A stretch of 63,760 nucleotides of DNA from a bacterium (GTDB taxonomy: Bacteria > Actinomycetota > Acidimicrobiia > Spongiisociales > JAHEDJ01): assembly GCA_024641325.1 (NCBI GenBank), contig JAHEDJ010000008.1, positions 1 through 63,760 of the forward strand, written 5' to 3'. A model generated the notes under the pieces. That model was not told the origin of the DNA, searched no databases, and saw nothing but the letters and a program-made list of their open reading frames with translations. Made by a program: the position numbers and the translations under genes. Shown here one piece after another: positions 9,380 to 18,197 of this stretch (position 1 is its first letter; each line of letters begins with the position of its first letter).

Positions 9380-11512
9380 CTACTTGACCAGCGGAAGGTA
9401 GATCTTCTCCGTGTAGTCGGCCACCATCCGCGCGGTTGAGAACTCGTTGATGACCGAGATGATCGACTCCTTCATCATCGCTACCCAGGCATGAGGGATT
9501 CCGGCTTCGTCACGATCGAAGAAGGTGGGAACAACCTGGTCCTGAAGAGTGTGATAGAGCGCCACGGCGTCCTCGTTGTCCTGGGCTGCGTGGTCACCGT
9601 TGCCGTATTCGCTCCCGAATACCCAGCCGTTGGATTCGTTGTAGCCCTCGATCCACCAGCCGTCGGGTGTCGACACGTTGAGCGCCCCGTTGAGAGCGGC
9701 CTTCATGCCCGACGTGCCGCTCGCCTCTTCAGGAGGACGGGGGTTGTTCAACCAGACGTCGACACCCTGCACCAGGAAACGAGCCATCCGCAGGTTGTAG
9801 TCCTCGAGGACGTACAGGTGCCCTTTGAACTCCGGCGAGTTTCCGAGTTCGTGGATCTCCTGGATGAGACCGCTGCCCCACTTGTCGGCGGGATGGGCCT
9901 TGCCGGCGAATACGATCTGCACCGGCCGGTCCGGATTGGTCAGAATCGCCTGCAGCCATGGCTTGTTGTGGAACATGAGTGTGGCGCGTTTGTAGCCGGC
10001 GAACCGCCGGGCAAATCCGATCGTCAGACGGTCACTCGGGAACATCGTCTCCACCGAGCGCAGTTCATGAGGCGAGGCGCCGTGGCGGGCATGCTGAACG
10101 CGAATACGGCCTCTGGCAAACCTGGTAAGCAATCGCTTCTGGCTGACGTGGGCAGCCCAGATTTCACCATCGTCGATGCCGCGAATGGCTTCGAACACAG
10201 AGGGCTCATTAACCAGTTTGTATCGCCAGTCGACTCCGATATGCCTCGTGAACAGGCGGTCGAGATCCCGGCTGATCCAACCCGGGGTGTGGATTCCGTT
10301 GGTCACCCCGAGCGCCGGATTTTTCAGCAAGTGGCCCCAATCCTTGTTGACTACGTCGGCATGACGCCGGCTGACTCCATTGACACGTGACGACATGCGG
10401 ATGGCCATCGCACCCATGTCGAAGCGATGGTTGTCGCCGGTTCCTTCCTCGCTTGCTCCGAGGTAGGCCAGGTATCCGAGATCGCATCCCACCAGACCGG
10501 GCCAGTAGCCGAGGTAGCGCTCGATGATGGAGAAGTCGAAGACCTCATTGCCGGCCGGAACCGGCGTGTGGAGGGTAAAGGCCGTTCTGGCGCGAATTTG
10601 TTCTTCTGCGTCCTCGAGGGTCGATCCGCCGGCAACCGCATCTTTCAGTCGCTCGAGAATCGACAGTGCCGCATGTCCCTCATTGACGTGCCAGGCGGCC
10701 GGCTCAACACCGATCGCTGCCAGGGCCTTGACCGAACCGATGCCGAGGATCATCTCCTGGCAGAAGCGCATCTCGCGTCCGCGCACGTAGAGGGTATGGG
10801 TGATCGGACGGTCGGCCGGGTCGTTTTCGGGGATGTCGGTATCCAGCAGCAGGAGCGGAATCACACCGACCTGAAGGAGCCAGACTGCGGCGGAAATCTG
10901 CCGCCCTGGGAAGTCGACGGCCACCTTGAGTTGGCCGCCCGTCGGTCCGGCAACCGGCCGCACCGGCAGTTGATGAATGTCGAGATGCGGATGCATGTGT
11001 TGCTGATCGCCGGTGACGTCGATCTCCTGGCTGAAGTAGCCGCGGCGATAGAGCAGTCCGGTGCCTATGAACGGAATGCCGAGATCGGACGCGGCCTTGG
11101 CATGATCACCGGCCAGCACTCCAAGACCGCCCGAGTAGATCGGCAGCGAGGCGTGGATTCCGTATTCGGCGCACAGATAGGCGATCGGACCTTCCGGCAT
11201 CTCATCTTTGTGTTCTCTGGTCCACCAGGTGTCCTGATCCGCCAGGTACTCGTCAAAACGACGGGTGGCCTCGGTGTAGAGATCATGGAAGGTTTCTGAA
11301 TCGTCCAAGGCGGTCCAGGTATCGGGGTCGAGCGCCCGGAGCATGTCGATCGGGTTGTGGTACTGATTCCACAATGTCGGATTTACGGTTCTCCAGAGAT
11401 CGAGGGCGACCGGATCCCACGTCCACCAGAGGTTGTAGGCGAGCTCGTAGAGCAGGGCGTATCGCGCGGGTATGCGAAGTTCGTCTGAGGTGAGTACGGG
11501 TACCTTGATCAA
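9380..11512 (-). CDS. glgP: Alpha-glucan (glycogen) phosphorylase
   Basis: A 710-residue phosphorylase of the shorter bacterial GlgP type, which releases glucose-1-phosphate from glycogen or maltodextrin. The N-terminus has the family block ELAYNLWWTWDP. WHVNEGHAALS and the PLP region EEASGTSGMKAALNG (near residue 600, Lys carrying PLP) are present. About 700 residues fits the TIGR02094 type, which lacks the allosteric parts of the 800-residue enzymes. The start is TTG (CAA on the plus strand at 11510-11512) with only a weak ribosome site, so an internal start is possible. The stop is 57 bp from the convergent aminotransferase. Confidence 0.92.
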   Translation of the reverse strand: MIKVPVLTSDELRIPARYALLYELAYNLWWTWDPVALDLWRTVNPTLWNQYHNPIDMLRALDPDTWTALDDSETFHDLYTEATRRFDEYLADQDTWWTREHKDEMPEGPIAYLCAEYGIHASLPIYSGGLGVLAGDHAKAASDLGIPFIGTGLLYRRGYFSQEIDVTGDQQHMHPHLDIHQLPVRPVAGPTGGQLKVAVDFPGRQISAAVWLLQVGVIPLLLLDTDIPENDPADRPITHTLYVRGREMRFCQEMILGIGSVKALAAIGVEPAAWHVNEGHAALSILERLKDAVAGGSTLEDAEEQIRARTAFTLHTPVPAGNEVFDFSIIERYLGYWPGLVGCDLGYLAYLGASEEGTGDNHRFDMGAMAIRMSSRVNGVSRRHADVVNKDWGHLLKNPALGVTNGIHTPGWISRDLDRLFTRHIGVDWRYKLVNEPSVFEAIRGIDDGEIWAAHVSQKRLLTRFARGRIRVQHARHGASPHELRSVETMFPSDRLTIGFARRFAGYKRATLMFHNKPWLQAILTNPDRPVQIVFAGKAHPADKWGSGLIQEIHELGNSPEFKGHLYVLEDYNLRMARFLVQGVDVWLNNPRPPEEASGTSGMKAALNGALNVSTPDGWWIEGYNESNGWVFGSEYGNGDHAAQDNEDAVALYHTLQDQVVPTFFDRDEAGIPHAWVAMMKESIISVINEFSTARMVADYTEKIYLPLVK

Positions 11513-11577
11513 TTGAAATCTCGCTAGTGAGTGGGGGGAAAGCTTGGGCAGGTTAGCCGTGCCCGACGGTCAGTCGA

Positions 11578-12627
11578 TCACGGAGCCACGACGAGGACCT
11601 CTGCGGTCACCTTACCAAGGCCCAGACCCAGGTATTCGGCCGTCGCCCGTGACAGGTCGAAATCCCTGCCCTCGATGAACGGACCCCGGTCGTTGACCAT
11701 CACGACCGCCTGCTTCTCACCATAGGTGACCAGAAGCAGAGTTCCATGCGGCAGCGTCTTGTGAGCGATCGTGAAGTCGCGCTCATCGAAGATGGCACCG
11801 CTCGAAGCTCGGCGCCCGTGGAACCCAGGCCCGTACCAGGAGGCAACGCCGCGCAGAGTTCGCCCGGTAGACACGAGTCCCGGCGGAACTCCGATCGTCG
11901 GTCCAAGCGGAAGCGAAGCTCGTAGCTCTCCCTGCTCGATCGATTCAGTCGCAAGAATGCCGCTTGCGCCGGTCGTGGTGATGATGTCCTCCACGAGGCT
12001 CCACCGGTAGTCACGCCACCCGGCTGTCAACTGATCGATTCGGTCCTCGAGTCGCGCCTGCTGAGCTTCGAGATCCGCCGCGAAAGCGGCGGCCAGCACA
12101 AATGCTCGCTCGCGTGCGGCGTAATCGGCTTCTGCGACGTTGACCGCCTCGAACGCCGTGTATCTGAGATCCTCCATTTCCACGAGTAGCTCGGTGATGT
12201 CGTCCAGTGATTCGGTCTCGGAGGCGTTCACGGCTTCGAGGTAATGGGTTGCGATTCCGGCTTCGGTGGGATCATCGAAGAACATCACCACCGTCAACGC
12301 GGCTGAGCCGCCACGGATGTAGAGCTGTTGGATTCCCTCGTCGAACCGGCCGCGTGCTGCCCTGAGCTCACGCTCGACCTGCTCGAGCTGCTCGAGCGCT
12401 CCGATTCGCTCGGCAAGGACTGCCTCTAGCTCGGCTCGACTGACATTGAGCGCCTGCTCCAGCCGGTCGCGTATGTTCCCGGCGTCGGCTGCGCCGGCAA
12501 CCAGATCGGGGAGTTCGAGGCGCAACTCGGCAAGCGAGTATGCACGCTCGACCGGTGTCGCTCCGAGCGCGGCAGGACCGATCGCCACGCAGACGAGGGT
12601 AAGAGCGATGAGGAAGCGCCGCCGCAC
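11578..12627 (-). CDS. Secreted coiled-coil protein with C-terminal RlpA-like (DPBB) domain
   Basis: A 349-residue exported protein. It starts at GTG with a basic stretch and a hydrophobic core (RRRFLIALTLVCVAIGPAALGA), a probable signal peptide. Residues about 30-225 are rich in Glu, Ala and Arg and predicted to be coiled coil. A double-psi beta-barrel follows: GVASWYGPGFHGRRASSG, AHKTLPHGT, VMVNDRGPFIEGRDFDLS. That is the RlpA/3D-domain pattern, associated with peptidoglycan binding or cleavage. The catalytic Asp and His candidates are in NDRGP and AHKTLPHG. Coiled coils with such domains occur in cell wall hydrolases, so a role in wall remodelling is likely. It is divergent from the aldolase gene. 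Confidence 0.8.
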   Translation of the reverse strand: MRRRFLIALTLVCVAIGPAALGATPVERAYSLAELRLELPDLVAGAADAGNIRDRLEQALNVSRAELEAVLAERIGALEQLEQVERELRAARGRFDEGIQQLYIRGGSAALTVVMFFDDPTEAGIATHYLEAVNASETESLDDITELLVEMEDLRYTAFEAVNVAEADYAARERAFVLAAAFAADLEAQQARLEDRIDQLTAGWRDYRWSLVEDIITTTGASGILATESIEQGELRASLPLGPTIGVPPGLVSTGRTLRGVASWYGPGFHGRRASSGAIFDERDFTIAHKTLPHGTLLLVTYGEKQAVVMVNDRGPFIEGRDFDLSRATAEYLGLGLGKVTAEVLVVAP

Positions 12628-12663
12628 CCCGACATTGTGGACGTCCGAAGGCCCCGGCCCAAG

Positions 12664-12694
12664 TATCTACGCTGTGGAATTCGAGATGAAGGAG
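12664..12694 (+). promoter_or_regulatory. -10-like box and ribosome site of the aldolase gene
   Basis: TATCTACGCT (12664-12673) supplies two overlapping TANNNT-type -10 candidates. AAGGAG (12689-12694) lies 7 nt before the ATG at 12702. The region is the divergent intergenic space shared with the RlpA-like gene. Confidence 0.4.
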
Positions 12695-12701
12695 AATCCC
12701 A

Positions 12702-13733
12702 ATGGCATTCCCCGACGGAACAGCCGACTTCCGCTCAGACACGGTGACTCGACCATCGCAAGAAATGCGAGAGGCGATGGCTTCTGCAGTGGTCGGCGAC
12801 GATGTGTACGGCGAAGACCCAACGGCCAACTCTCTGGAAGAGCAAGCAGCGTCGCTGCTCGGCAAAGCGGCGGCGGTGTTCGTTCCGTCCGGATCCATGG
12901 GGAACCTGCTCGGGTTGGCCACCCAGGCACGCCCGGGTGACGAGGTGATCTGCGTTGAGAACGCCCACGTGCGCAACTACGAAATGGGTGCAGCCGCCGC
13001 GGTTGGCGGCATTCAGTTCAGGACGGTTGCAACCCCCAACGGAGAGATCAAGCCTGCAGATGTGGAAGCTGCGGTGGAGCAGAGCAGCTATCACCTGCCA
13101 ATCTCGATGCTCTCGTGGGAGAACACACACAACTGGTCCGGTGGCACCGTGATTCCCTTCGAACTGATGGAGGCTACTTCGGAAGCGGCTCGATCGGCAG
13201 GTTTGGCCGTGCACCTCGATGGAGCGCGGTTGTGGAATGCGGTGGCAGCTACCGGTGTCGATGCCGCCGAGTACGCTCGCCTGGCCGACACAGTCCAGTT
13301 CTGTTTCAGCAAGGGCCTGGGTGCACCGATCGGATCGATCCTGTGTGGAAGCGAGGACGTGATCACCAGGGCGCGCTACCTCCGTAAACGATTCGGTGGA
13401 GGGATGCGACAGGTCGGCGTGATCGCAGCTGCGGCGGCGGTGGCCCTGGACGGGCGTGGGCGGCTGGGTGATGATCACGTTCTGGCTCAGCAACTCGGGA
13501 AAGGGGTTGCCGAGCTGTTCCCCGCGTCGGTCTCGCTGGAACAAGTGCAGACCAACATGGTTCTCGTCCACGGCGACGGGCTGCCGGTGAGCGCCGAAGG
13601 TCTCCAGAGGCGATTGTCGGAAGCCGGGGTGTTGGTCGGTTCGATATCCAAGCACACGCTCCGATTTGTCACCCATCGTGATGTCGACGGCGATGACGTC
13701 GAGCGCGTGCTCGAAGTAGTACGGGCCTTGTAG
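12702..13733 (+). CDS. ltaE: Low-specificity threonine aldolase
   Basis: A 343-residue PLP enzyme that cleaves L-threonine or L-allo-threonine to glycine and acetaldehyde. It begins with ADFRSDTVTRPSQEMREAM and contains VGDDVYGEDPT, both family signatures. The PLP lysine is in QFCFSKGLGAPIGS. LHLDGARLWNAVAA carries the Asp-Gly-Ala-Arg motif that contacts the cofactor. The length is normal. AAGGAG 7 nt upstream supports the start. It is the last gene before the fatty-acid operon, separated by 65 bp, and probably has its own transcript. Confidence 0.93.
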   Translation: MAFPDGTADFRSDTVTRPSQEMREAMASAVVGDDVYGEDPTANSLEEQAASLLGKAAAVFVPSGSMGNLLGLATQARPGDEVICVENAHVRNYEMGAAAAVGGIQFRTVATPNGEIKPADVEAAVEQSSYHLPISMLSWENTHNWSGGTVIPFELMEATSEAARSAGLAVHLDGARLWNAVAATGVDAAEYARLADTVQFCFSKGLGAPIGSILCGSEDVITRARYLRKRFGGGMRQVGVIAAAAAVALDGRGRLGDDHVLAQQLGKGVAELFPASVSLEQVQTNMVLVHGDGLPVSAEGLQRRLSEAGVLVGSISKHTLRFVTHRDVDGDDVERVLEVVRAL

Positions 13734-13781
13734 CGAGTCTTGTTACCTGATAGCTGAACCCCGTAACTTTCGCGACACGCC

Positions 13782-13787
13782 TACAGT
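13782..13787 (+). promoter_or_regulatory. -10-like TACAGT before fabD
   Basis: TACAGT followed by CG lies 11 nt before the fabD ATG, and there is no Shine-Dalgarno sequence in between. This suggests a leaderless or nearly leaderless transcript for the operon. The same TACAGTCG string precedes dnaE and the secreted-protein gene at 31796. Confidence 0.4.
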
Positions 13788-13798
13788 CGAAACCCGCA

Positions 13799-14749
13799 AT
13801 GTCGTATGCCGTTCTCTTTCCCGGCCAGGGAAGTCAGTATGTCGGAATGGGCGTGGACCTCTTCGAGGCGCGCCCCGATCTGTTGATCGACCAGGCCGAT
13901 GAGGTCCTCGGTTGGAGCCTGCGCGACATCTGTCTCGACGGGCCCGACGAAGAGCTGACCAGGACCGAACATGCTCAACCGGCGCTCTTCGCCCTTTCCT
14001 TTGCTTTGTGGGAGGAGTTCGCGGGGAAAGTGTCCGCCCCGCCGGCCGCAGCCGCCGGGCATTCCCTCGGTGAATACACCGCGCTGGCCGCCGCCGGGGT
14101 TTTCGACTTCGCCACCGCATTGCGGATCGTGGCCCTCCGCGGAAGAGCTATGTCGGCTGCCGCCGACGCAGCACCATCTTCGATGGCGGCGCTCATCGGA
14201 GCCACTGTCGACCTCGCCGAAGAAATCTCCGCTGCCCGCCGCGACTCGGGCGGGCAGCTCTGGGTAGCGAATCTCAACGCACCGGGCCAGATTGTGGTGG
14301 CGGGCGGAGCAGAGGACATCGAATGGCTGCAAGCAGCGGGCAGGTCGCTGGGAGTTCGCCGGGTCGTACCGCTCAAGGTTGCCGGAGCGTTCCATTCGCC
14401 GTTCATGGCTTCCGCGCAGGCGGCGCTCGCTTCCGGGCTGGCTGCAACAACACCGGTTACACCTGCTTTCAGCGTTTGGTCGAACGTAAGTGCCGCCCCG
14501 GTGCGGCGCGAGGAAATCCCGGAGCTACTCGCCGGTCAAGTTACGGCTCCTGTACGGTTCTCGGAAAGCCTTGAAGGGATGGCCGGCACGGGGATCCAAA
14601 CGTTCGTGCACGTCGGTCCCGGAGACGTGACCGCCGGCATGGCGCGGCGCACAGTTCAGGATTCCGACGTTTTCGTCATCAACGACCTCGCCGGGATCGA
14701 CGAGACCATCAAATCGCTCACGGGGGAAGAAGAGGAAGGCCCAGTATGA
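13799..14749 (+). CDS. fabD: Malonyl-CoA:ACP transacylase
   Basis: A 316-residue enzyme that loads malonyl groups onto acyl carrier protein. The N-terminus has FPGQGSQYVGMG. The nucleophile is Ser89 in GHSLGE, and GAFHSPFM holds the catalytic His. It is the first gene of fabD-fabH-fabG-acpP-fabF; its stop overlaps the fabH start by 4 bp (ATGA), implying translational coupling. No ribosome site precedes the ATG, which fits a leaderless start. Confidence 0.95.
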   Translation: MSYAVLFPGQGSQYVGMGVDLFEARPDLLIDQADEVLGWSLRDICLDGPDEELTRTEHAQPALFALSFALWEEFAGKVSAPPAAAAGHSLGEYTALAAAGVFDFATALRIVALRGRAMSAAADAAPSSMAALIGATVDLAEEISAARRDSGGQLWVANLNAPGQIVVAGGAEDIEWLQAAGRSLGVRRVVPLKVAGAFHSPFMASAQAALASGLAATTPVTPAFSVWSNVSAAPVRREEIPELLAGQVTAPVRFSESLEGMAGTGIQTFVHVGPGDVTAGMARRTVQDSDVFVINDLAGIDETIKSLTGEEEEGPV

Positions 14750-15822
14750 ACGCCACTATCACCGGATGGGGGAAGGCGTTACCACCGTCGGTTCTCACCA
14801 ACTCGGATCTCGAGTCGATCATGGACACGTCCGACGAATGGATCACCTCCCGATCCGGTATCAAAGAACGACGGATCAGCCATGTGGAAACCTCAGATAT
14901 GGCGACGATCGCCGCTCACCGTGCTCTCGCCGCCGCCGGACTCGAACCGGCCGACATCGATCTGATCATCGTCGCCACATGTTCGCCCGACACTCTCATC
15001 CCCAGCGCGGCAGCCTTCGTGCAGGCCAAACTCGGCGCCAAGAACGCGGGTGCGGTCGATCTCAACGCGGCCTGCTCCGGATTTGTCTATTCACTCGTGT
15101 TCGGTGCCAACATGATTCGCGGCGGAACCCATAAGCGAGTACTTGTGATCGGAGCCGAGAAGCTCCACTACTACATGGATTTCACAGACCGTTCGACTTC
15201 GGTGCTATTTGGGGACGGTGCAGGAGCCGTCGTGCTCGAGCCGACCGAGGCCGATGAGGGCCTGCTGTCGTCAGAACTCGGGATGGACGGAGACTCCGCC
15301 GAGTTCCTTTGCATCCCCGGTTTTGGCACCATCGGTGACCGTGTGCCCGATCTGCCGTCCGAGGTCGGGGTGCAGATGGACGGCCAGGAGGTCTTCAGAA
15401 GAGCAGTCACCATGATGGGAGACTCGTCGGTCCGGGTCGTCGAAGAGGCGGGAATCGGCTTCGAAGATGTGGACATCCTCATCCCGCATCAGGCGAATCA
15501 GCGGATCATCGACGCCACTGCCCGCAGGCTCAAACTCCCGTCGGAGCGAGTGTTTATGAACATTCATGCATACGGCAACACTTCGGCGGCAACGATACCG
15601 ATAGCTCTGACGGAGGCGTTGGAAGAGGGTCGAATCCGCCCGGGGGCCAACATCGTATTCGCGGCATTTGGGGGAGGCTTGAGCTGGGCGGCCGCCGTTC
15701 TGCGATGGGGTACCCGGACAGAGCCGATCGCCACGAGCGACGTCGATTTCCCGCCTAGTGAGCGGACCACGATGGAGCTCCTGCAGCCGAACTTCGATTT
15801 CTTTGGTCTGGAGGAGCTGTGA
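14746..15822 (+). CDS. fabH: Beta-ketoacyl-ACP synthase III
   Basis: A 358-residue condensing enzyme that starts fatty acid synthesis from an acyl-CoA and malonyl-ACP. The catalytic triad is visible: Cys110 (AACSGF), His248 (IPHQANQRI) and Asn278 (YGNTSAA). SRSGIKERRI is the usual N-terminal block. The C-terminus runs about 30 residues past the normal end (after FGGGLSWAAAVLRWG), with an acidic, non-conserved tail ending GLEEL; this is an unusual extension of unknown role. Start and stop both overlap neighbours by 4 bp. Confidence 0.95.
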   Translation: MNATITGWGKALPPSVLTNSDLESIMDTSDEWITSRSGIKERRISHVETSDMATIAAHRALAAAGLEPADIDLIIVATCSPDTLIPSAAAFVQAKLGAKNAGAVDLNAACSGFVYSLVFGANMIRGGTHKRVLVIGAEKLHYYMDFTDRSTSVLFGDGAGAVVLEPTEADEGLLSSELGMDGDSAEFLCIPGFGTIGDRVPDLPSEVGVQMDGQEVFRRAVTMMGDSSVRVVEEAGIGFEDVDILIPHQANQRIIDATARRLKLPSERVFMNIHAYGNTSAATIPIALTEALEEGRIRPGANIVFAAFGGGLSWAAAVLRWGTRTEPIATSDVDFPPSERTTMELLQPNFDFFGLEEL

Positions 15823-16553
15823 GTCGGGTTGCGCTCGTGACCGGGGGTTCGCGCGGCATCGGCCGGGCGATCGCGCTCGGTCTCGCCCGGGGTGGTCACC
15901 GGGTGGCGGTCAACTACTCGACTCGCCCGGAAGCGGCCGAGTCCGTTGTTCAGGAGATCCGTTCGAATGGGGGAGAAGCTATCGCCGTCGGCGCCGACGT
16001 CTCGGACGAAGAGGCTGTCGGCCGTCTCATCCGTGAAGTGGGTGAAGGCCTGGGACCGGTGGAAGTACTGGTCAACAACGCCGGCGTGACCCGCGACGGT
16101 CTTCTTGCCCGGATGAGTTCGGATGACTGGGATCGTGTGATCGAGGTCAACCTTCGGTCCGCCTTCCTGTGCACCAAAGCGGTAATGCGGGGCATGCTCA
16201 AGAACCGCTGGGGTCGGATCATCTCGATCGGCTCGGTATCCGGGCTGGCCGGGAATCCCGGTCAAGCCAACTACGCGGCCAGCAAGGCCGCCGTGATCGG
16301 CTTCACGAAGTCCATAGCCAAGGAAGTCGGCGGGAGAGGCATCACGGTGAACGTCGTCGCACCCGGGTTCATCGAGACCGACATGACGGCTGAACTGGGC
16401 GAAGCGGCTCTCGAAGCCGCCATATCGGCGACTGCGGTCGGTAGGCTCGGGCGGCCGGAAGACGTCGCCGCCGCGGTGGCATACCTGGCCGGAGAGAACG
16501 CAGGGTTCGTAACGGGACAGGTCATCGTCGTCGACGGTGGCCTGACTATCTAG
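15819..16553 (+). CDS. fabG: 3-oxoacyl-ACP reductase
   Basis: A 244-residue SDR that reduces 3-oxoacyl-ACP with NADPH in the elongation cycle. TGGSRGIGRA is the cofactor loop, NNAGVTRDGLLARM is the FabG-typical block, and the active site has Ser near 139, Tyr152 and Lys156 (YAASKA). It ends with GQVIVVDGGLTI, as FabG enzymes do. It starts at GTG overlapping the fabH stop by 4 bp (GTGA). Context and motifs agree, so this is FabG and not a generic SDR. Confidence 0.95.
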   Translation: MSRVALVTGGSRGIGRAIALGLARGGHRVAVNYSTRPEAAESVVQEIRSNGGEAIAVGADVSDEEAVGRLIREVGEGLGPVEVLVNNAGVTRDGLLARMSSDDWDRVIEVNLRSAFLCTKAVMRGMLKNRWGRIISIGSVSGLAGNPGQANYAASKAAVIGFTKSIAKEVGGRGITVNVVAPGFIETDMTAELGEAALEAAISATAVGRLGRPEDVAAAVAYLAGENAGFVTGQVIVVDGGLTI

Positions 16554-16563
16554 AGGAGAGAAC

Positions 16564-16806
16564 ATGGAACGGGCAGAAATCGAGTCGAAGTTCACCGAAC
16601 TGTTGGTGAGCGAACTGGGACTCGACGCGGACAAGATCAACCCGGGGGCGAGATTCGAAGAAGACCTCGAAGTTGATTCGCTTGGAGTTGTCGAGTTGCT
16701 CATGGCGCTCGAGGACGAGTTCGACGTGACGATTCCCGACGAAGAGGCTGAAAACCTCACAACGGTGGGCGAGGCTATCGATCTCGTCGTAGCCAAGCTC
16801 GCCTGA
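16564..16806 (+). CDS. acpP: Acyl carrier protein
   Basis: An 80-residue acidic helical carrier. The 4'-phosphopantetheine attachment site is Ser39 in EVDSLGVVELLMALE. AGAGGAGA-type ribosome sequence lies just before the ATG. The carrier shuttles acyl chains between the enzymes encoded around it. Ten bp separate it from both neighbours' ends, typical of a tight operon. Confidence 0.96.
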   Translation: MERAEIESKFTELLVSELGLDADKINPGARFEEDLEVDSLGVVELLMALEDEFDVTIPDEEAENLTTVGEAIDLVVAKLA

Positions 16807-16815
16807 GGCTCGGCT

Positions 16816-18075
16816 GTGGCAAGACACGACCGTAGGGTCGTGGTTACCGGGTTGGGCACCGTCAACCCACTCGGTGCCGACGTTGAGTCATCCTGGGCGG
16901 CAGCGCGCAGTGGAGTGTCCGGCGTCGGTCCGATCACTGCTTTTGATGTCTCGGAAACGGTGACCAAGATTGCGGCCGAGATCCCGAACTTCGACCCGCA
17001 TGATTATCTCGAGAAGAAGGACGCTCGCCGCCTCGATCGGTACACGCAGTTTTTCGTCGCTTCCACATCACAAGCGCTGGAAGATGCGGGTCTCGACTAT
17101 CGCGGCGATGACGAAGCTGCGACCGAGGTCGGAGCCATCGTTGGGGCCGGCCTGGGAGGGATGCACTCGTTCATCGAGGGACTCGACACCCTGCGCGAGC
17201 GTGGTGCGGCCAGAGTCAATCCACTCACGATCACGAAACTGATCCCCAACATGGCGGCCGGCTATGCGTCGATCGAGTTCAACCTGCAGGGTCCGACCAA
17301 CTGCACGGTTACAGCATGCGCGGCCTCGGCGAACGCGATCGGCGACGCGGCCGAGATGATCCGGCGCGGCATTGTCGATGTCATGGTCGCCGGTGGATCT
17401 GAGGCCGTGATCGTGGAATTCGCGGTGGCGGCGTTCAACTCATCCAAAGCGCTTTCCACCAGGAACGAAGAGCCGACGCGTGCCAGCCGGCCGTTCGACG
17501 CCGGGCGCGACGGATTCGTGATGGGGGAGGGAGCGGCCACGCTCATTCTCGAAGATCGTGATCATGCGCTGGCGCGTGGAGCGACGATCTACGCAGAGGT
17601 CGTCGGATATGGCATGTCCTCGGACGCCTACCACGTGACGTTGCCGCGCCCGGGGGGAGCCGGCCAGGCGAGGGCAATGACCATGGCCCTGAAGGATGCC
17701 GGACTAGAAGGTTCGGATATCGACTACATCAACGCACATGGGACCTCCACGCCGGCGAACGACCGCACAGAAACGGCGGCCATCAAGACGGCACTGGGTG
17801 ACGAGGCTGCCAGCACAGTCGCAATCTCCTCAACTAAGTCGATGACCGGCCACCTGCTGGGAGGAGCGGGTGCGTTGGAGGCGATGCTGAGTGTGCTCGC
17901 CATCCGGGACGGAGTCGCGCCTCCAACGATCAACTACGACGAACCTGATCCCGACTGCGACCTCGATTACGTTCCAAATGTGGAACGCCCGATGGAGATT
18001 CGCCACGCCATGAGCAACTCATTCGGATTCGGTGGACACAACGTAGCGTTGATCTTCTCAGCCCCGGAGGCCTAA
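16816..18075 (+). CDS. fabF: Beta-ketoacyl-ACP synthase II
   Basis: A 419-residue condensing enzyme for chain elongation. The active site is Cys168 (ACAASANAIGDA), His308 (NAHGTSTPANDRTE) and His346 (SMTGHLLGGAGALEA). It starts with VVTGLGTVNPLG, and the GTG start is 9 bp after acpP. It is the last gene of the operon. The hairpin repeats begin just after its stop, and the next genes are on the other strand. Confidence 0.95.
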   Translation: MARHDRRVVVTGLGTVNPLGADVESSWAAARSGVSGVGPITAFDVSETVTKIAAEIPNFDPHDYLEKKDARRLDRYTQFFVASTSQALEDAGLDYRGDDEAATEVGAIVGAGLGGMHSFIEGLDTLRERGAARVNPLTITKLIPNMAAGYASIEFNLQGPTNCTVTACAASANAIGDAAEMIRRGIVDVMVAGGSEAVIVEFAVAAFNSSKALSTRNEEPTRASRPFDAGRDGFVMGEGAATLILEDRDHALARGATIYAEVVGYGMSSDAYHVTLPRPGGAGQARAMTMALKDAGLEGSDIDYINAHGTSTPANDRTETAAIKTALGDEAASTVAISSTKSMTGHLLGGAGALEAMLSVLAIRDGVAPPTINYDEPDPDCDLDYVPNVERPMEIRHAMSNSFGFGGHNVALIFSAPEA

Positions 18076-18076
18076 A

Positions 18077-18131
18077 CCGAGATTCTCAGCAATGCTGTCG
18101 TGCCTGGGGAACAACAGTATTGCCGAGAAAA
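18077..18131 (+). repeat. Palindromic repeat, copy 1
   Basis: A 55-bp unit whose core (18083-18129) folds on itself: TTCTCAGCAATGCTGTCGT pairs with ACAACAGTATTGCCGAGAA, with three mismatches or wobble positions, around a loop GCCTGGGGA. It starts 2 bp after the fabF stop. The unit differs from copy 2 by a single base (T at 18118). There is no following T-tract on either strand, so it resembles a REP/MITE-like hairpin more than a standard terminator. Confidence 0.8.
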
Positions 18132-18136
18132 CCAAC

Positions 18137-18191
18137 CCGAGATTCTCAGCAATGCTGTCGTGCCTGGGGAACAACAGCATTGCCGAGAAAA
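18137..18191 (+). repeat. Palindromic repeat, copy 2
   Basis: Second copy, exactly 60 bp downstream of copy 1, 54 of 55 bases identical. The hairpin core is 18143-18189. Here the right arm has C at 18178 and matches the left arm better (ACAGCATTGC with GCAATGCTGT perfectly paired). It ends 6 bp before the stop of the convergent membrane-protein gene, so the pair fills the whole intergenic space between opposing operons. Confidence 0.8.
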
Positions 18192-18197
18192 GGGCGG

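Noticed and set aside
15564-16967. 467-codon minus-strand ORF opposite fabG and acpP
   Set aside because: Shadow of the fatty-acid operon; no signals and no recognisable domain.
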